From: Microbacterium oleivorans
GTDB lineage: Bacteria; Actinomycetota; Actinomycetes; Actinomycetales; Microbacteriaceae
DNA: 64,000 nucleotides
Direction: 5' to 3'
Assembly: GCF_013389665.1 (NCBI RefSeq)
Contig: NZ_CP058316.1
Location: 496,001 to 560,000 of the forward strand
This document shows positions 34,217 through 43,625 of the stretch, one piece after another. Under the pieces are notes generated by a model that saw only the letters and a list, made by a program, of their open reading frames with translations, was not told the DNA's origin and did not search any database. How positions within the stretch are numbered: the stretch's first letter is position 1; each line of letters opens with the position of its first letter. The position numbers were made by a program, and so were the translations under genes.

Positions 34217-35854
34217 TCAGTGGTCGACAGCCTTCTCGGCACCGTGCCCGGTGAGCGAACGCACCTCCATCTCGGCGGCCTTGACCGGGTCCTCCTTGCG
34301 CGACGACGTGACCGAACCGAGCCAGCCGAGGAAGAACCCGAGCGGGATCGAAACGATGCCGGGGTTGTTCAGCGGCCAGATCGCCGTGCCGACGTTCTTG
34401 AACACGCTGGTCTCGGTTCCCCAGAACACCGGCGACAGCACGATGAGGATGATGGCGGCCGCCAGGCCCCCGTACATGCTCCACACCGCGCCCCGCGTGC
34501 TGAAGCGCCGCCAGAACAGCGAGAAGATGATCGTCGGCAGATTGGCCGAGGCGGCCACCGCGAAGGCGAGCGCCACGAGGAAGGCCACGTTCTGCCCCTG
34601 CACGCCCACACCGCCCACGATCGCCAGGATGCCGATGACGATCACCGTGCGCCGGGCCACCTTGACCTCGCCGTCCGGCGGGACGTCTCCCTTCTTCACG
34701 ACGTTCGCGTAGATATCGTGGGCGAAGGATGCGGCCGCCGTGATGGTGAGACCGGCCACCACCGCGAGGATCGTCGCGAACGCGACCGCCGAGATGAAGC
34801 CGAGCAACAGCGGCCCACCGAGCTCGAGCGCCAGCAGCGGCGCTGCGGAGTTGACCCCACCGGGGGCCGCCGCGATGCGCTCGGGACCGACGAGCGCCCC
34901 CGCCCCGTACCCGAGCACGAGGGTCAGCAGGTAGAACAGGCCGATCAGCCAGATGGCCCACACGACCGACCGTCGCGCCTCCTTGGCGGTGGGCACGGTG
35001 TAGAAGCGCATCAGCACGTGCGGCAGGCCGGCCGTTCCGAGCACGAGCGCGATGGCCAATGAGATGAAGTCCCACGGGTTCGCGCCGTACTGCAGGCCCG
35101 GCCCCAGGATCGCCTCGCCCTTCGGCGAAGCGGCGACCGCGCTCTCGAGGAGCGTGTTGAGGTTGAAGCCGTTGATGGCCAGCACCCAGATCGTCATCAC
35201 CAGCGCGCCGCCGATGAGGAGGAAGGCCTTGACGATCTGCACCCACGTGGTGCCCTTCATCCCGCCGATGAGCACGTACACGATCATCAGGACGCCGACG
35301 ACGGCGACGACGATGGACTGACCGATCTGCTCGGTGATCCCCAGCAGCAGCGACACGAGACCGCCCGCACCGGCCATCTGGGCCAGCAGGTAGAAGAAGC
35401 ACACCGCGAGGGTCGTGATGGCGGCCGCCATCCGCACCGGAGTCTGCTTCAACCGGAACGACAGCACGTCGGCCATCGTGAACTTGCCCGTGTTGCGCAT
35501 GAGCTCGGCCACGAGCAGCAGGGCGACGAGCCAGGCGACGAGGAATCCGATGGAGTAGAGGAACCCGTCGTAGCCGTTGATGGCGATCGCCCCGCAGATG
35601 CCGAGGAAGGATGCCGCCGACAGGTAGTCGCCGGCGATGGCGAAGCCGTTCTGCGGGCCGGTGAACGAACGTCCCGCGGCGTAGTAGTCGGCCGCGGTCT
35701 TGTTGTTGCGGCTGGCCCGGATGACGATGAACAAGGTCACCGCGACGAACGCGCCGAAGATCGAGATGTTCAGGACCGGGTTGTTGTCGACGGTCTCACC
35801 GGCGGCGACGACCGCGTCGCGCGCGCTCCCGAGAGCGTCCCAGACCGCGTTCAT
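34217..35854 (-). CDS. actP: Cation/acetate symporter (SSS family, ActP/MctC type)
   Basis: Sodium:solute symporter of 545 aa with about 13 helices, taking up acetate or other short monocarboxylates. Clear marks are YYAAGRSFTGPQNGFAIAGDYLSAASFLG, VLIGGMKGTTWVQIVKAFLL, GTAGLPHVLMRFYTVPTAKEARRS and AAASFAHDIYANVVKKG. Its ATG overlaps the stop of the DUF485 gene by 4 bp, the standard pairing for this family. The GAF-LuxR regulator encoded divergently probably controls it. Confidence 0.93.
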   Translation of the reverse strand: MNAVWDALGSARDAVVAAGETVDNNPVLNISIFGAFVAVTLFIVIRASRNNKTAADYYAAGRSFTGPQNGFAIAGDYLSAASFLGICGAIAINGYDGFLYSIGFLVAWLVALLLVAELMRNTGKFTMADVLSFRLKQTPVRMAAAITTLAVCFFYLLAQMAGAGGLVSLLLGITEQIGQSIVVAVVGVLMIVYVLIGGMKGTTWVQIVKAFLLIGGALVMTIWVLAINGFNLNTLLESAVAASPKGEAILGPGLQYGANPWDFISLAIALVLGTAGLPHVLMRFYTVPTAKEARRSVVWAIWLIGLFYLLTLVLGYGAGALVGPERIAAAPGGVNSAAPLLALELGGPLLLGFISAVAFATILAVVAGLTITAAASFAHDIYANVVKKGDVPPDGEVKVARRTVIVIGILAIVGGVGVQGQNVAFLVALAFAVAASANLPTIIFSLFWRRFSTRGAVWSMYGGLAAAIILIVLSPVFWGTETSVFKNVGTAIWPLNNPGIVSIPLGFFLGWLGSVTSSRKEDPVKAAEMEVRSLTGHGAEKAVDH

Positions 35855-36201
35855 GCCCCGGCCTCACGCTGTTCGAGGTCGGCGCGGATCTCGGCCGAGA
35901 GCGGGTCGAGCCGACGGTTCGCGAAGGCGACGTAGCCCATGGTGATGGCGAACGTGGTGACGAACTGCCCGAGCCCGAAGACGAGCCCGACCGTGACGTC
36001 GCCCCAGAGCCGCTGCGCCATGAAGTCGGTCGCGAACGACGACAGCAGGACGTAGACGAAGTACCAGACGAGGAAGACCACGGTCAGCGGCCAGACGAAG
36101 CCGCGGTGCTTGCGCTTGAGCTCCCGGAACGGTGCCGACTGTTCGACGGCGACGTAGTCCACTCGCCCCGGGGGTGGCGAATGCGTGTGCGATGCGGTCA
36201 T
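35851..36201 (-). CDS. DUF485 membrane protein, ActP partner
   Basis: A 116-aa protein with two membrane helices: the segment RELKRKHRGFVWPLTVVFLV opens helix 1, and VGLVFGLGQFVTTFAITMGY is helix 2. DUF485 genes almost always precede SSS acetate permease genes, as here, with a 4-bp overlap. It may help to assemble the symporter. GGAGG lies 4 bp before the ATG at 36201. Confidence 0.92.
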   Translation of the reverse strand: MTASHTHSPPPGRVDYVAVEQSAPFRELKRKHRGFVWPLTVVFLVWYFVYVLLSSFATDFMAQRLWGDVTVGLVFGLGQFVTTFAITMGYVAFANRRLDPLSAEIRADLEQREAGA

Positions 36202-36265
36202 GTGGCCTCCTTGCCTCATGTGAGCAGCTGCTCCCGCGGGCCATCGTCGTCGATGGGGCGCGGTG

Positions 36266-36281
36266 GTAGGGTCGACGCTAC
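36266..36281. promoter_or_regulatory. Palindrome carrying two overlapping divergent -10 boxes
   Basis: GTAGGGTCGACGCTAC is nearly palindromic. It holds TAGGGT (36267-36272) for rightward transcription to the LuxR gene and TAGCGT (36280-36275) for leftward transcription to the acetate permease operon. The two initiation regions would overlap, so only one polymerase could occupy the site at a time. It may also be an operator. Confidence 0.5.
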
Positions 36282-36324
36282 GAAAGGCGGCAACGAGGCC
36301 GTCACCCCCGGAAGTAGGTAGTGC

Positions 36325-37200
36325 GTGACGGCACTGGCGCCACCCGACACCGACGCACAGCTCGTCTCGCGTGCGGTCGACGATCTCGCTCGCAGCACAC
36401 GGTTCCCGGTCGTCTTCGGCGGCCTCGAGCGACAGGGGTCGGTGCACGTCACGGCGATCGCCGGCGCTCGGTCGCACGCCATCGACGACCTGGTGGTGCA
36501 GGTCGGGCGCGGCCTGGGCGGCGCGGCCATGATGGAGAAGCGCCCGCGGCTCGCCCTCGACTACCGCACCGCCCGGACCATCACGCACGACTACGACCGC
36601 GCGATCCTCGGCGAGGGCATCGCGACCCTCTTCGCCGTACCGATCGTCACCGAGGGCCGCGCCCGGGGCGTGCTGTACTGCGGCGCGTGGACGCAGGCTC
36701 CCGTCGGCGACCTGGTCGCCCGACCCGCCTTCCGCGCCGCGGATGCCGTCGGCACCGAGCTGCGCATCCGCGACGAGGTGCAGCGCCGGCTGAGTCTGGC
36801 GCCCCCGCCCGAGACCGTCGCGGGCCTGTCGCCTTCGGCGAAGGAGGACCTGCGCGAGAGCTTCGCGGAGCTGCGCAGCATCGCCGCGACCGTCGACGAC
36901 GCCGCGCTGCGGGAACGTCTCGCCGCGATCGAGCAGCGGCTGGCGGCGGTCGCCCGTGATGGTTCCGTAGCCCGGGGCGGCAACGACGCGCGCGGTGACG
37001 GCGACGCGCAGCTCTCACCGCGGGAGCTCGATGTGCTGGCATGCTGCGCCCTCGGCTCCACGAACGCCGAGATCGCCGCCGCCCTCAATCTCAAGGAGGG
37101 CACGGTCAAGTCGTACCTCCAGGCGGCGATGGCCAAGCTCGACGCCTCCACGCGGCACGCCGCCGTCGCACGGGCACGGCGCATCGGCATCCTGCCCTGA
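36325..37200 (+). CDS. GAF-LuxR transcriptional regulator (RamA-like)
   Basis: A 291-aa regulator: an N-terminal GAF-like sensor domain (about 15-150, with VGRGLGGAAMMEKRPRLALD), a helical linker, and a C-terminal LuxR-type helix-turn-helix (LSPRELDVLACCALGSTNAE, then IAAALNLKEGTVKSYL). This layout and the divergent acetate permease match RamA of corynebacteria, a regulator of acetate metabolism. The role is inferred from architecture and location. The GTG at 36325 was chosen; a GTG 4 bp upstream is in another frame. Confidence 0.85.
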   Translation: MTALAPPDTDAQLVSRAVDDLARSTRFPVVFGGLERQGSVHVTAIAGARSHAIDDLVVQVGRGLGGAAMMEKRPRLALDYRTARTITHDYDRAILGEGIATLFAVPIVTEGRARGVLYCGAWTQAPVGDLVARPAFRAADAVGTELRIRDEVQRRLSLAPPPETVAGLSPSAKEDLRESFAELRSIAATVDDAALRERLAAIEQRLAAVARDGSVARGGNDARGDGDAQLSPRELDVLACCALGSTNAEIAAALNLKEGTVKSYLQAAMAKLDASTRHAAVARARRIGILP

Positions 37201-37221
37201 CCTGCGGCTAGGGTGATCGCC

Positions 37222-37575
37222 ATGGCCCGCAGAATCGTGCATCAGCTCGTCGACGACCTCGACGGAACCTCCCTCGAGATCGGCGAGGGCGAGACGGTGT
37301 TGTTCTCGCTCGACGGCGTCGCCTACGAGATCGACCTGACCGTCGACAACGCCGCGAAGCTCCGCGACACGCTCGGCACCTACATCGACGCGGCCCGCCG
37401 GGTGTCGGCCCGGCCGGGCGCGCACGCCGTCGGGGGCACGACGCGCACCCAGAAGCGCCCCGGCCAGCGCGACTATGCGCCGATCCGCGCCTGGGCGGCC
37501 GAGAACGGCCACACGCTGTCCGAGCGCGGCCGCGTTCCCGCGCACGTGCTCGACGCTTACGACGCGGCGCACTGA
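37222..37575 (+). CDS. lsr2: Nucleoid-associated protein Lsr2
   Basis: DNA-bridging xenogeneic silencer of 117 aa, the actinobacterial counterpart of H-NS. The N-terminal oligomerisation domain starts ARRIVHQLVDDLDGTS and has VLFSLDGVAYEIDLT. The C-terminal DNA-binding domain has IRAWAAENGHTLSERGRVPA, where RGR is the AT-hook-like minor-groove contact. The ATG is 7 bp after TAGGGT (37209-37214), so it is leaderless. It is 21 bp downstream of the LuxR gene but has its own promoter. Confidence 0.95.
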   Translation: MARRIVHQLVDDLDGTSLEIGEGETVLFSLDGVAYEIDLTVDNAAKLRDTLGTYIDAARRVSARPGAHAVGGTTRTQKRPGQRDYAPIRAWAAENGHTLSERGRVPAHVLDAYDAAH

Positions 37576-37593
37576 CCGCGCCCGGCGGACCCC

Positions 37594-38778
37594 TCAGGCG
37601 GCCAGCCGCACCTCGCGACGCTGCGACTCGATGACGGCGGCATACTCGCGCACCATCCGATCCCGCCCGAGGCGCGCGCGGGCCGCGAGAGCCGCACGCG
37701 CGAACGCACCGCGCTGGACCAGCGCCCGCTCCCACGCCGCGGCGATCCGCTGCGGATCGCGGGAGGTCACGATGCCGAGCCCGTCGACCAGACGCGCCGC
37801 ATCGCCGACGTCCGTGGTCACGGGCACAGCTCCCGACGCCGCACCCTCGAGGAGGCACAGCGGCGCGGCTTCGCCGTAGGCGCTGGTCAGCGCCACCACA
37901 TCGGCCGCGCGGTAGACCTCCGGCATGTCGTCGCGGATCCCGAGGGCGTGGACGTGCCCCGCGCCGGTCTCGGCCAGGGCATCCACCAGACGGGGGTTCT
38001 CGCGCGTCATGCCGGCACCGCACACGATGACGTGCGTGGACGGAACGCGCTCGCGGTGCGCGGCGACCGCCCGCAGGAACAGGACCGGATCCTTCATGTC
38101 GTCGAAGCGGGCGGCGTAGAGCACGACGCCGGCGGCATCCGGGATGCCGAGCTCGCGGCGCACCGCGCTCTCGCCGTGTGTGAGCGCCGGGCGGAATCTG
38201 GTCAGATCGATGCCGTTGTCGACCGTGTGCCGTGCAGCGTCACCGAGCGCTGCGGCGTAGGCCTCGTCGGTCGAGCGGGCGCACGAGACCGCGGCGGTCA
38301 CGATCCCCCGCTCGACGCTGCGCGCGAGCCACGAGAGCGCCGCGCCCGAGTGCTCGGGGTCGGAGCGGTGCAGGCAGGCGATCACCGGCCGGGTGGGCAG
38401 CATGAGGGCTTCATCGAGGGCGAGGAGCAGACCCAGCGGCTGCTCCTTGAGCGAGAGCACGACATCGGCCGCGGCGATCGCGCGCGAGGCCGTGCGCAGC
38501 TGCCGCGAGGAGAAGGTGTGCGGTGCGTGAGGCGCGGGTCCCGCCGTCTTGCCGAGCGAGGTCACGGCCACGCCGGCTGCACGCAGCGCACGGTACCGCG
38601 GATCGGCCGCCATGGGCTGGACCGTCGCCTCGCGGCGTGCGCGCGATGCGACGGCGAGGACGCTGTGCCGCTGATCCGCGCGCGCGTGCAGCCCCGTCAC
38701 GACGTCGCTGTGGAGGATCCGGGCGCCCCCGGAGAAGAACCCCTCGGTGAGGGTGAGCACACGCAGCGGAGCGGACAT
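37594..38778 (-). CDS. Glycosyltransferase, GT4 family
   Basis: A 394-aa GT-B enzyme that transfers a sugar from a nucleotide donor, acceptor unknown. The N-terminal domain has LTLTEGFFSGGARILHSDVV; the C-terminal donor domain has VLYAARFDDMKDPVLFLRAV and the E-x7-E region in YGEAAPLCLLEGAASGAVPV. GGAAGG lies 6 bp before the ATG at 38778. The frame is open further upstream into a truncated SDR gene, so a fused product is possible, though the internal ribosome site argues for a separate start. Confidence 0.85.
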   Translation of the reverse strand: MSAPLRVLTLTEGFFSGGARILHSDVVTGLHARADQRHSVLAVASRARREATVQPMAADPRYRALRAAGVAVTSLGKTAGPAPHAPHTFSSRQLRTASRAIAAADVVLSLKEQPLGLLLALDEALMLPTRPVIACLHRSDPEHSGAALSWLARSVERGIVTAAVSCARSTDEAYAAALGDAARHTVDNGIDLTRFRPALTHGESAVRRELGIPDAAGVVLYAARFDDMKDPVLFLRAVAAHRERVPSTHVIVCGAGMTRENPRLVDALAETGAGHVHALGIRDDMPEVYRAADVVALTSAYGEAAPLCLLEGAASGAVPVTTDVGDAARLVDGLGIVTSRDPQRIAAAWERALVQRGAFARAALAARARLGRDRMVREYAAVIESQRREVRLAA

Positions 38779-38857
38779 GCGGGACCTTCCGGGACGGCGA
38801 ACGACGTGCGATCCATCGTGCGGCCGCGCTCGCCCGTGGTGCGTGAACCGGGGGCGA

Positions 38858-38876
38858 CCGTTCGATGAACGAACGG
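38858..38876. repeat. Inverted repeat upstream of the glycosyltransferase gene
   Basis: CCGTTCG, five bases, CGAACGG: a 7-bp perfect inverted repeat 80 bp upstream of the glycosyltransferase start, between it and the SDR remnant. It could be an operator. The rest of this 180-bp gap shows no gene. Confidence 0.4.
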
Positions 38877-38961
38877 CGATCCGGCACGAGAGCCCTCCGA
38901 CGCGACATCGTCCACCCCGTGGGGAACGGCACCGCCGAGCCGCAAGGTGACCAGGCCACAC

Positions 38962-39300
38962 GTGATCCTCGATCGGCACCTCCCAGAACAGCCCGATCGA
39001 GCCGACCCCGGCGTTCGTCACCCACACGTCGATCGATCCGAAAACCGATTCGGCCTCCGCTGCCAGGCGTTCGATATCACCGGGGTGGGCGATGTCGCCC
39101 GGCACGGCGTGCGCGCGCGCCCCCGACCGACGGATGCCGTCGACGAGGGCCTCGAGGGCGTCCGCGCGGCGGGCGAACACGACGACGTCCGCTCCGAGGC
39201 GGGCAGCGCGTACGGCGACCGCGCGTCCGATCCCGCTGGTCGCGCCGACGACGACGACCGTCTTGCCCGAGAGTTCCGACAGGAGGCGTGGCGTGCTCAT
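38962..39300 (-). pseudogene. Truncated short-chain dehydrogenase (SDR), N-terminal half only
   Basis: The first 113 codons form a normal SDR start: cofactor motif GATSGIGRAV, FARRADALEALVDGIR, a DIAHPGD acidic loop, and VWVTNAGVG (the NAG motif), ending at WEVPIEDH. After that the frame stays open, but the sequence no longer resembles an SDR. The catalytic YxxxK and the C-terminal half are absent, so the protein should be inactive. The same frame continues into the glycosyltransferase gene, consistent with a deletion. Confidence 0.8.
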
Positions 39301-39386
39301 GCGCGAAACATCGCCGGGCGAGCCGGGCATGCCCATGCCCGTGGCGCTCGGCTCGACGAGGAGCTACGGGGCGACGTCGCGACGGA

Positions 39387-39524
39387 TCACTCGTCGACGC
39401 GTGCGTCCTCCGCCGCCTCTTCCGCCTCGGCGCCCTCCTCGGGAGACTCGGACCCGGCCGACGCCGCCGCGTCGTCGCCCTGGTGCTGCTCGTCGTCGTT
39501 CCGGCGGTGCGTCTGTTCACTCAT
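39387..39524 (-). CDS. Small acidic hypothetical protein, 45 aa
   Basis: A short ORF with ATG at 39524 and GGAG about 7 bp upstream. The peptide has a basic, Gln/His-containing start (MSEQTHRRNDDEQHQGDD) followed by a Glu/Ala-rich tail. It fills the gap between the SDR remnant and the DEAD-box helicase gene. I know no family; such acidic small proteins are common in this group. It is supported by the ribosome site and lack of overlap with other genes. Confidence 0.5.
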   Translation of the reverse strand: MSEQTHRRNDDEQHQGDDAAASAGSESPEEGAEAEEAAEDARVDE

Positions 39525-39637
39525 GTGGTGACTCCGATCATGGTGGCATCCCGATCGTCGGGATCCCCCCCCACTGTGCACGCAGACGCGATGCGGCGAA
39601 CGGGGGTTGCCCCCATCGCCGATCGGTGCGAGCGGGA

Positions 39638-41461
39638 TCAGTCGCGGTCGTCGGCGCGGTGCCGCGGCTTGCGCGCGGGGCGGTCATCGCGCTCGAACCG
39701 GTCGCCGCCGTCGGAGCGCCCCCCGCGGTCGTCCCGGTCGCGCGGGCGCCGAGCCGGGCCACCGGTGTCGACGCGGATCTCGATCGCCTTGCCCGAGATG
39801 CGGGTGTCGGTGAGGCGATCGAGGGTCGACTGCGGCATGTCCGACGGCAGCTCGACGAGCGAGAAGTCCGGGCGGATCTGGATCGCGCCGAAATCGCCCC
39901 GGCTCAGGCCGCCCTCGTTCGCGAGCGCGCCCACGATCTGACGGGGCTCGACCCGGTGGCGCTTGCCGACCGCGATGCGGTAGGTGGTCATGTTGGCGTT
40001 GCCCGGCCGCGGACGCCGCTCGGGGCGGCCGTCGCGGTCGTCCCGGTCGAAGCCGCGGGCGCCGCGGTCCTCTCGGGGCGCTCGCGCACGCGGCTCGGGG
40101 TCCGGGTCCAGCAGGAGCGGGGTCTCCCCCTGCGCGACGACGGCGAGGGCCGCGGCGACGTCGACCTCGGGCACGTCGTGGTGCCGGACGTAGTGGGCGA
40201 TGATGTCGCGGAAACGCTCGACGCGCTCGGTCTCCTCCAGCGCCGCGGTGATGCGGTCGTCGAAGCGCGACAGGCGGGTGACGTTGACCTCGTCGACGCT
40301 CGGGAGCTGCATCTGGGTCAGCGGCTGACGCGTCGCGCGCTCGATGGCCGTCACGAGCCCGCGTTCGCGGGGCGTGACGAAGCTGATCGCGTCACCCGTG
40401 CGCCCGGCCCGACCCGTGCGGCCGATGCGGTGCACGTACGACTCGGTGTCGGTGGAGATGTCGAAGTTGACCACGTGCGAGATGCGCTCGACATCGAGGC
40501 CGCGGGCGGCGACATCGGTGGCGACCAGGATGTCGAGCTTGCCCGACTTGAGCTGGTTCACGGTGCGCTCGCGCTGCACCTGAGCCACGTCGCCGTTGAT
40601 GGCGGCGGCCGAGTACCCGCGGGCGCGCAGCTTCTCGGCGACCTCCTCGGTGGCGCTCTTGGTGCGGGCGAACACGATCATCGCCTCGAAGTTCTCGACC
40701 TCGAGGATGCGCGTGAGCGCGTCGATCTTCTGCTGGAACGACACGATGAGGTACCGCTGTGTGATGGTCGAGGAGGTCGTCGTCTTCGACGCGATCGTGA
40801 TCTCTTCGGGGTCGTTGAGGTACTGCTTCGACATCCGGCGGATCGCGGCGGGCATGGTCGCCGAGAAGAGCGCGACCTGTTTGGTGGCGGGGGTGTCGGC
40901 GAGGATCGTCTCGACGTCCTCGGCGAAGCCCATCTTGAGCATCTCGTCGGCCTCGTCGAGGACGAGGTACTTCAGCTCCGACAGGTCGAGGGTGCCCTTG
41001 TCGAGGTGGTCCATGATGCGACCCGGCGTGCCGACGATGACGTGCACGCCGCGCCGCAGCGCCGACAGCTGCACGCCGTAGCCCTGCCCGCCGTACACCG
41101 GCAGGACGTGCACGCCACGAGTGCGGGCGGCGTACTTCTCGAAGGCCTCGCAGACCTGCAGGGCCAGCTCGCGCGTGGGCGCCAGCACGAGCGCCTGCGG
41201 CGTCTTCTGAGCGAGATCGAGCCGGTCGAGGATCGGCAGCGCGAACGCGGCGGTCTTGCCGGTTCCGGTCTGCGCGAGGCCGACGACATCGCGGCCACCG
41301 AGCAGGGTGGGGATCGTCGCGGCCTGAATGGCGGAGGGCGTCTCGTAGCCGACGTCGGCGAGCGCCTTGAGCACCTGCTCCCCCAGCCCGAGGTCGCGGA
41401 AAGTGATGACGGGCGGCTCCTCGGGAGCCTCGACAGCGGTGGGTTCAGCAGAAGTGGACAC
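39638..41461 (-). CDS. deaD: DEAD-box RNA helicase (DeaD/CsdA type)
   Basis: ATP-dependent RNA helicase of 607 aa for ribosome assembly and RNA turnover. Motifs in order: Q motif region [60 protein letters not shown] and [14 protein letters not shown] charged Arg/Asp-rich linker leads to a DbpA-type RNA-binding domain ([20 protein letters not shown]) and an RGG/RD-rich tail. The GTG at 41461 is 5 bp after TACCCT (41472-41467), so it is probably leaderless. Confidence 0.95.
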   Translation of the reverse strand: MSTSAEPTAVEAPEEPPVITFRDLGLGEQVLKALADVGYETPSAIQAATIPTLLGGRDVVGLAQTGTGKTAAFALPILDRLDLAQKTPQALVLAPTRELALQVCEAFEKYAARTRGVHVLPVYGGQGYGVQLSALRRGVHVIVGTPGRIMDHLDKGTLDLSELKYLVLDEADEMLKMGFAEDVETILADTPATKQVALFSATMPAAIRRMSKQYLNDPEEITIASKTTTSSTITQRYLIVSFQQKIDALTRILEVENFEAMIVFARTKSATEEVAEKLRARGYSAAAINGDVAQVQRERTVNQLKSGKLDILVATDVAARGLDVERISHVVNFDISTDTESYVHRIGRTGRAGRTGDAISFVTPRERGLVTAIERATRQPLTQMQLPSVDEVNVTRLSRFDDRITAALEETERVERFRDIIAHYVRHHDVPEVDVAAALAVVAQGETPLLLDPDPEPRARAPREDRGARGFDRDDRDGRPERRPRPGNANMTTYRIAVGKRHRVEPRQIVGALANEGGLSRGDFGAIQIRPDFSLVELPSDMPQSTLDRLTDTRISGKAIEIRVDTGGPARRPRDRDDRGGRSDGGDRFERDDRPARKPRHRADDRD

Positions 41462-41566
41462 GCTTCAGGGTAGTCCGCCCACCCGCGGAACGTGGGATCC
41501 GCACCCGCGCGCGCCGCCGGTGTGCCCTAGCCTCGGAGGCAGGTCGATACGCGCGAGGGGTCTCGG

Positions 41567-43543
41567 ATGCCGGAATGGTTGCTCTTCTCGATCGGTGCCG
41601 CGGTGTTCGCCGTCGTGGCGACCTGGCTCGCGAAGCGGGTGCTCGAGGCGCGCGTGGGGTGGGTGCGGGGACCGATCGTCTCGCTCGTGGTGTTCGTGGT
41701 GTTCGCGCCCCTGGGCTTCTGGGTGCTCCGTGAGGCGGGGATCGTCCGCGGCGGACGGGTGCTGGCCGATCACCCGGTGACCTACGGGTTCATCCTGCTC
41801 GTGCTGGCCTGGATGTTCGCGATCGTGCTGATCGCGCTCATCACGCTGGAGCTGATGTGGCCGGCGCGCGCACCGGTCGGGCCGATCACCGCCGTGCGCG
41901 AGGCACTGCACCGGCGTCGACGCGCGATGCGGTACGCCCGCATCGTCGCGATCGCCTCGCGTCACGGTCTCGGCGGGATGCGCAGCGAGTCGGCACGTGC
42001 GGAGCTCCCCCGAGCCCTGGCCGCGACGCTCGACGACGCGGGGGTCACGTTCGTCAAGCTGGGGCAGATCCTCTCCACCCGCAGCGACCTGCTGCCCGCC
42101 GAGATCACCGGCGCGCTGGCGTCGTTGCAGATGGACACCACGCCCATCCCGTGGCCCGAGGCGAAGGCCGCGATCGAGACGCAGCTGGGACGCCCGCTCG
42201 ATCTCGTGTTCTCGCACATCGACGAGGCGCCGCTCGCGGCGGCATCCGTGGGCCAGGTGCACACCGCGCGACTGCTCGGGGGCGGGGACGTCGTCGTGAA
42301 GATCCAGCGACCCCAGGCGCGGGCGCAGGTGGCGACCGACCTCGACATCATCGAGCGCGCGGCGGCCGACCTCGAGCGGCGCACGTCGTGGGCCAAGGAC
42401 GTGGGCGCCGCGGCGCTGGCGGCCCAGTTCTCGGCGGCTCTGCGCGAGGAGCTCGACTACCGGGTCGAGGTGGCGAACATGGAGATGCTGCGCGACTCGA
42501 TGACCGCCGCCGACGCCCGGGCGGTGCGCATCCCCGATGTCTCCGCCGAGTTGTGCACCGAGCAGCTGATCGTGATGGAACACGTCCGTGGCGTGCCGTT
42601 CAGCCGTCTGCCCGAGCCGGGCAGCGGTCTTGCCGGTGCGGTCGACCCCGCTGAGGCCACGCGCATCGCCGACGCCGTGCTCGACGTGATCGTCGGTCAG
42701 ATCGCGCTGCGGGGCGTCTTCCACGCCGACCTCCACCCGGGCAATCTGATCCTGCAGCCCGACGGCATCGTCGCGCTGATCGACTTCGGGTCGGTCGGCA
42801 TCGTCGAGAAGGGGCTGCGCCGGCTCCTGCTGCCTCTCCTGGTCGCCCTGCACAACGAGGACGACTCCGGCGCGACCGACGCGGTGCTCATGCTGGTCAA
42901 GCCCCGCAACGAGGCCGGAGTCGACGTCGCGGCACTCCAGCACGACATCGGCGTCATCCTCACCCGCCTGCACAACTCGCGTGCGGATCAGCACCTGTTC
43001 GCGGCCCTGATCGACGTGCTCCGCCACCATCGGCTGGCCCTGCCGCCGGGGCTGCTCCTGGCCTTCCGCACCCTCGGTGCCGTCGAGGGCACGCTTCGCC
43101 GCCTCGATCCCGACTACGACATGATCAAGCGCGCCCTGGCGCGCGCCCCCCACTACGCGCTGCGGATGGGCGACCCGCGGAGCACGGCCCTGGCCGCTCA
43201 GGTGCAGCTCCAGCTCGGGCTCGAGCGGATGCGGGAGCTCCCCCGCCGCGTCGACGGCATCCTGCACGATCTCGAGTCGGGGCAGCTCACCGTCCGCCTC
43301 CGCGCCCTGGAGTCGCCCGAGGACCGCTCCTGGGTCGAATCCCTCACCGGGCGCCTCACGACCACCCTGGTGGGCGCGACGCTGGTCGTGGTGGGCGTCA
43401 TGATGGGGATCGCCGACAACGGTCCCGTGCTGACCGAGTCGGTGTCGGTATTTCCCTTCCTCGGCAGCGTCGTCGGTCTCGGCGGACTGCTGCTGCTGCT
43501 GCGATCCCTGCGCACCGCGCTGGTGCGCCGCGACGGGACCTGA
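41567..43543 (+). CDS. AarF/UbiB-family atypical kinase
   Basis: A 658-aa protein with three N-terminal helices (about 1-25, 33-55, 70-95), an ABC1/UbiB kinase-like core and two C-terminal helices. The core has the KxGQ motif in TFVKLGQILSTRSDLLP, the Ala-rich loop AAASVGQVH, VVVKIQRP, DLHPGNLIL and ALIDFGSVG. In other bacteria the family supports quinone or lipid metabolism; the longer membrane-rich form here is usual in actinobacteria and its target is unknown. It starts at the ATG at 41567 and is divergent from deaD. Confidence 0.88.
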   Translation: MPEWLLFSIGAAVFAVVATWLAKRVLEARVGWVRGPIVSLVVFVVFAPLGFWVLREAGIVRGGRVLADHPVTYGFILLVLAWMFAIVLIALITLELMWPARAPVGPITAVREALHRRRRAMRYARIVAIASRHGLGGMRSESARAELPRALAATLDDAGVTFVKLGQILSTRSDLLPAEITGALASLQMDTTPIPWPEAKAAIETQLGRPLDLVFSHIDEAPLAAASVGQVHTARLLGGGDVVVKIQRPQARAQVATDLDIIERAAADLERRTSWAKDVGAAALAAQFSAALREELDYRVEVANMEMLRDSMTAADARAVRIPDVSAELCTEQLIVMEHVRGVPFSRLPEPGSGLAGAVDPAEATRIADAVLDVIVGQIALRGVFHADLHPGNLILQPDGIVALIDFGSVGIVEKGLRRLLLPLLVALHNEDDSGATDAVLMLVKPRNEAGVDVAALQHDIGVILTRLHNSRADQHLFAALIDVLRHHRLALPPGLLLAFRTLGAVEGTLRRLDPDYDMIKRALARAPHYALRMGDPRSTALAAQVQLQLGLERMRELPRRVDGILHDLESGQLTVRLRALESPEDRSWVESLTGRLTTTLVGATLVVVGVMMGIADNGPVLTESVSVFPFLGSVVGLGGLLLLLRSLRTALVRRDGT

Positions 43544-43625
43544 GTCGGTCGGCAGCGGACGACCGTAGTCTGGGGGCGCCGACCACGACATCCGCAGAAC
43601 CACGGCCGAAAGGCGCACCCGTCCC

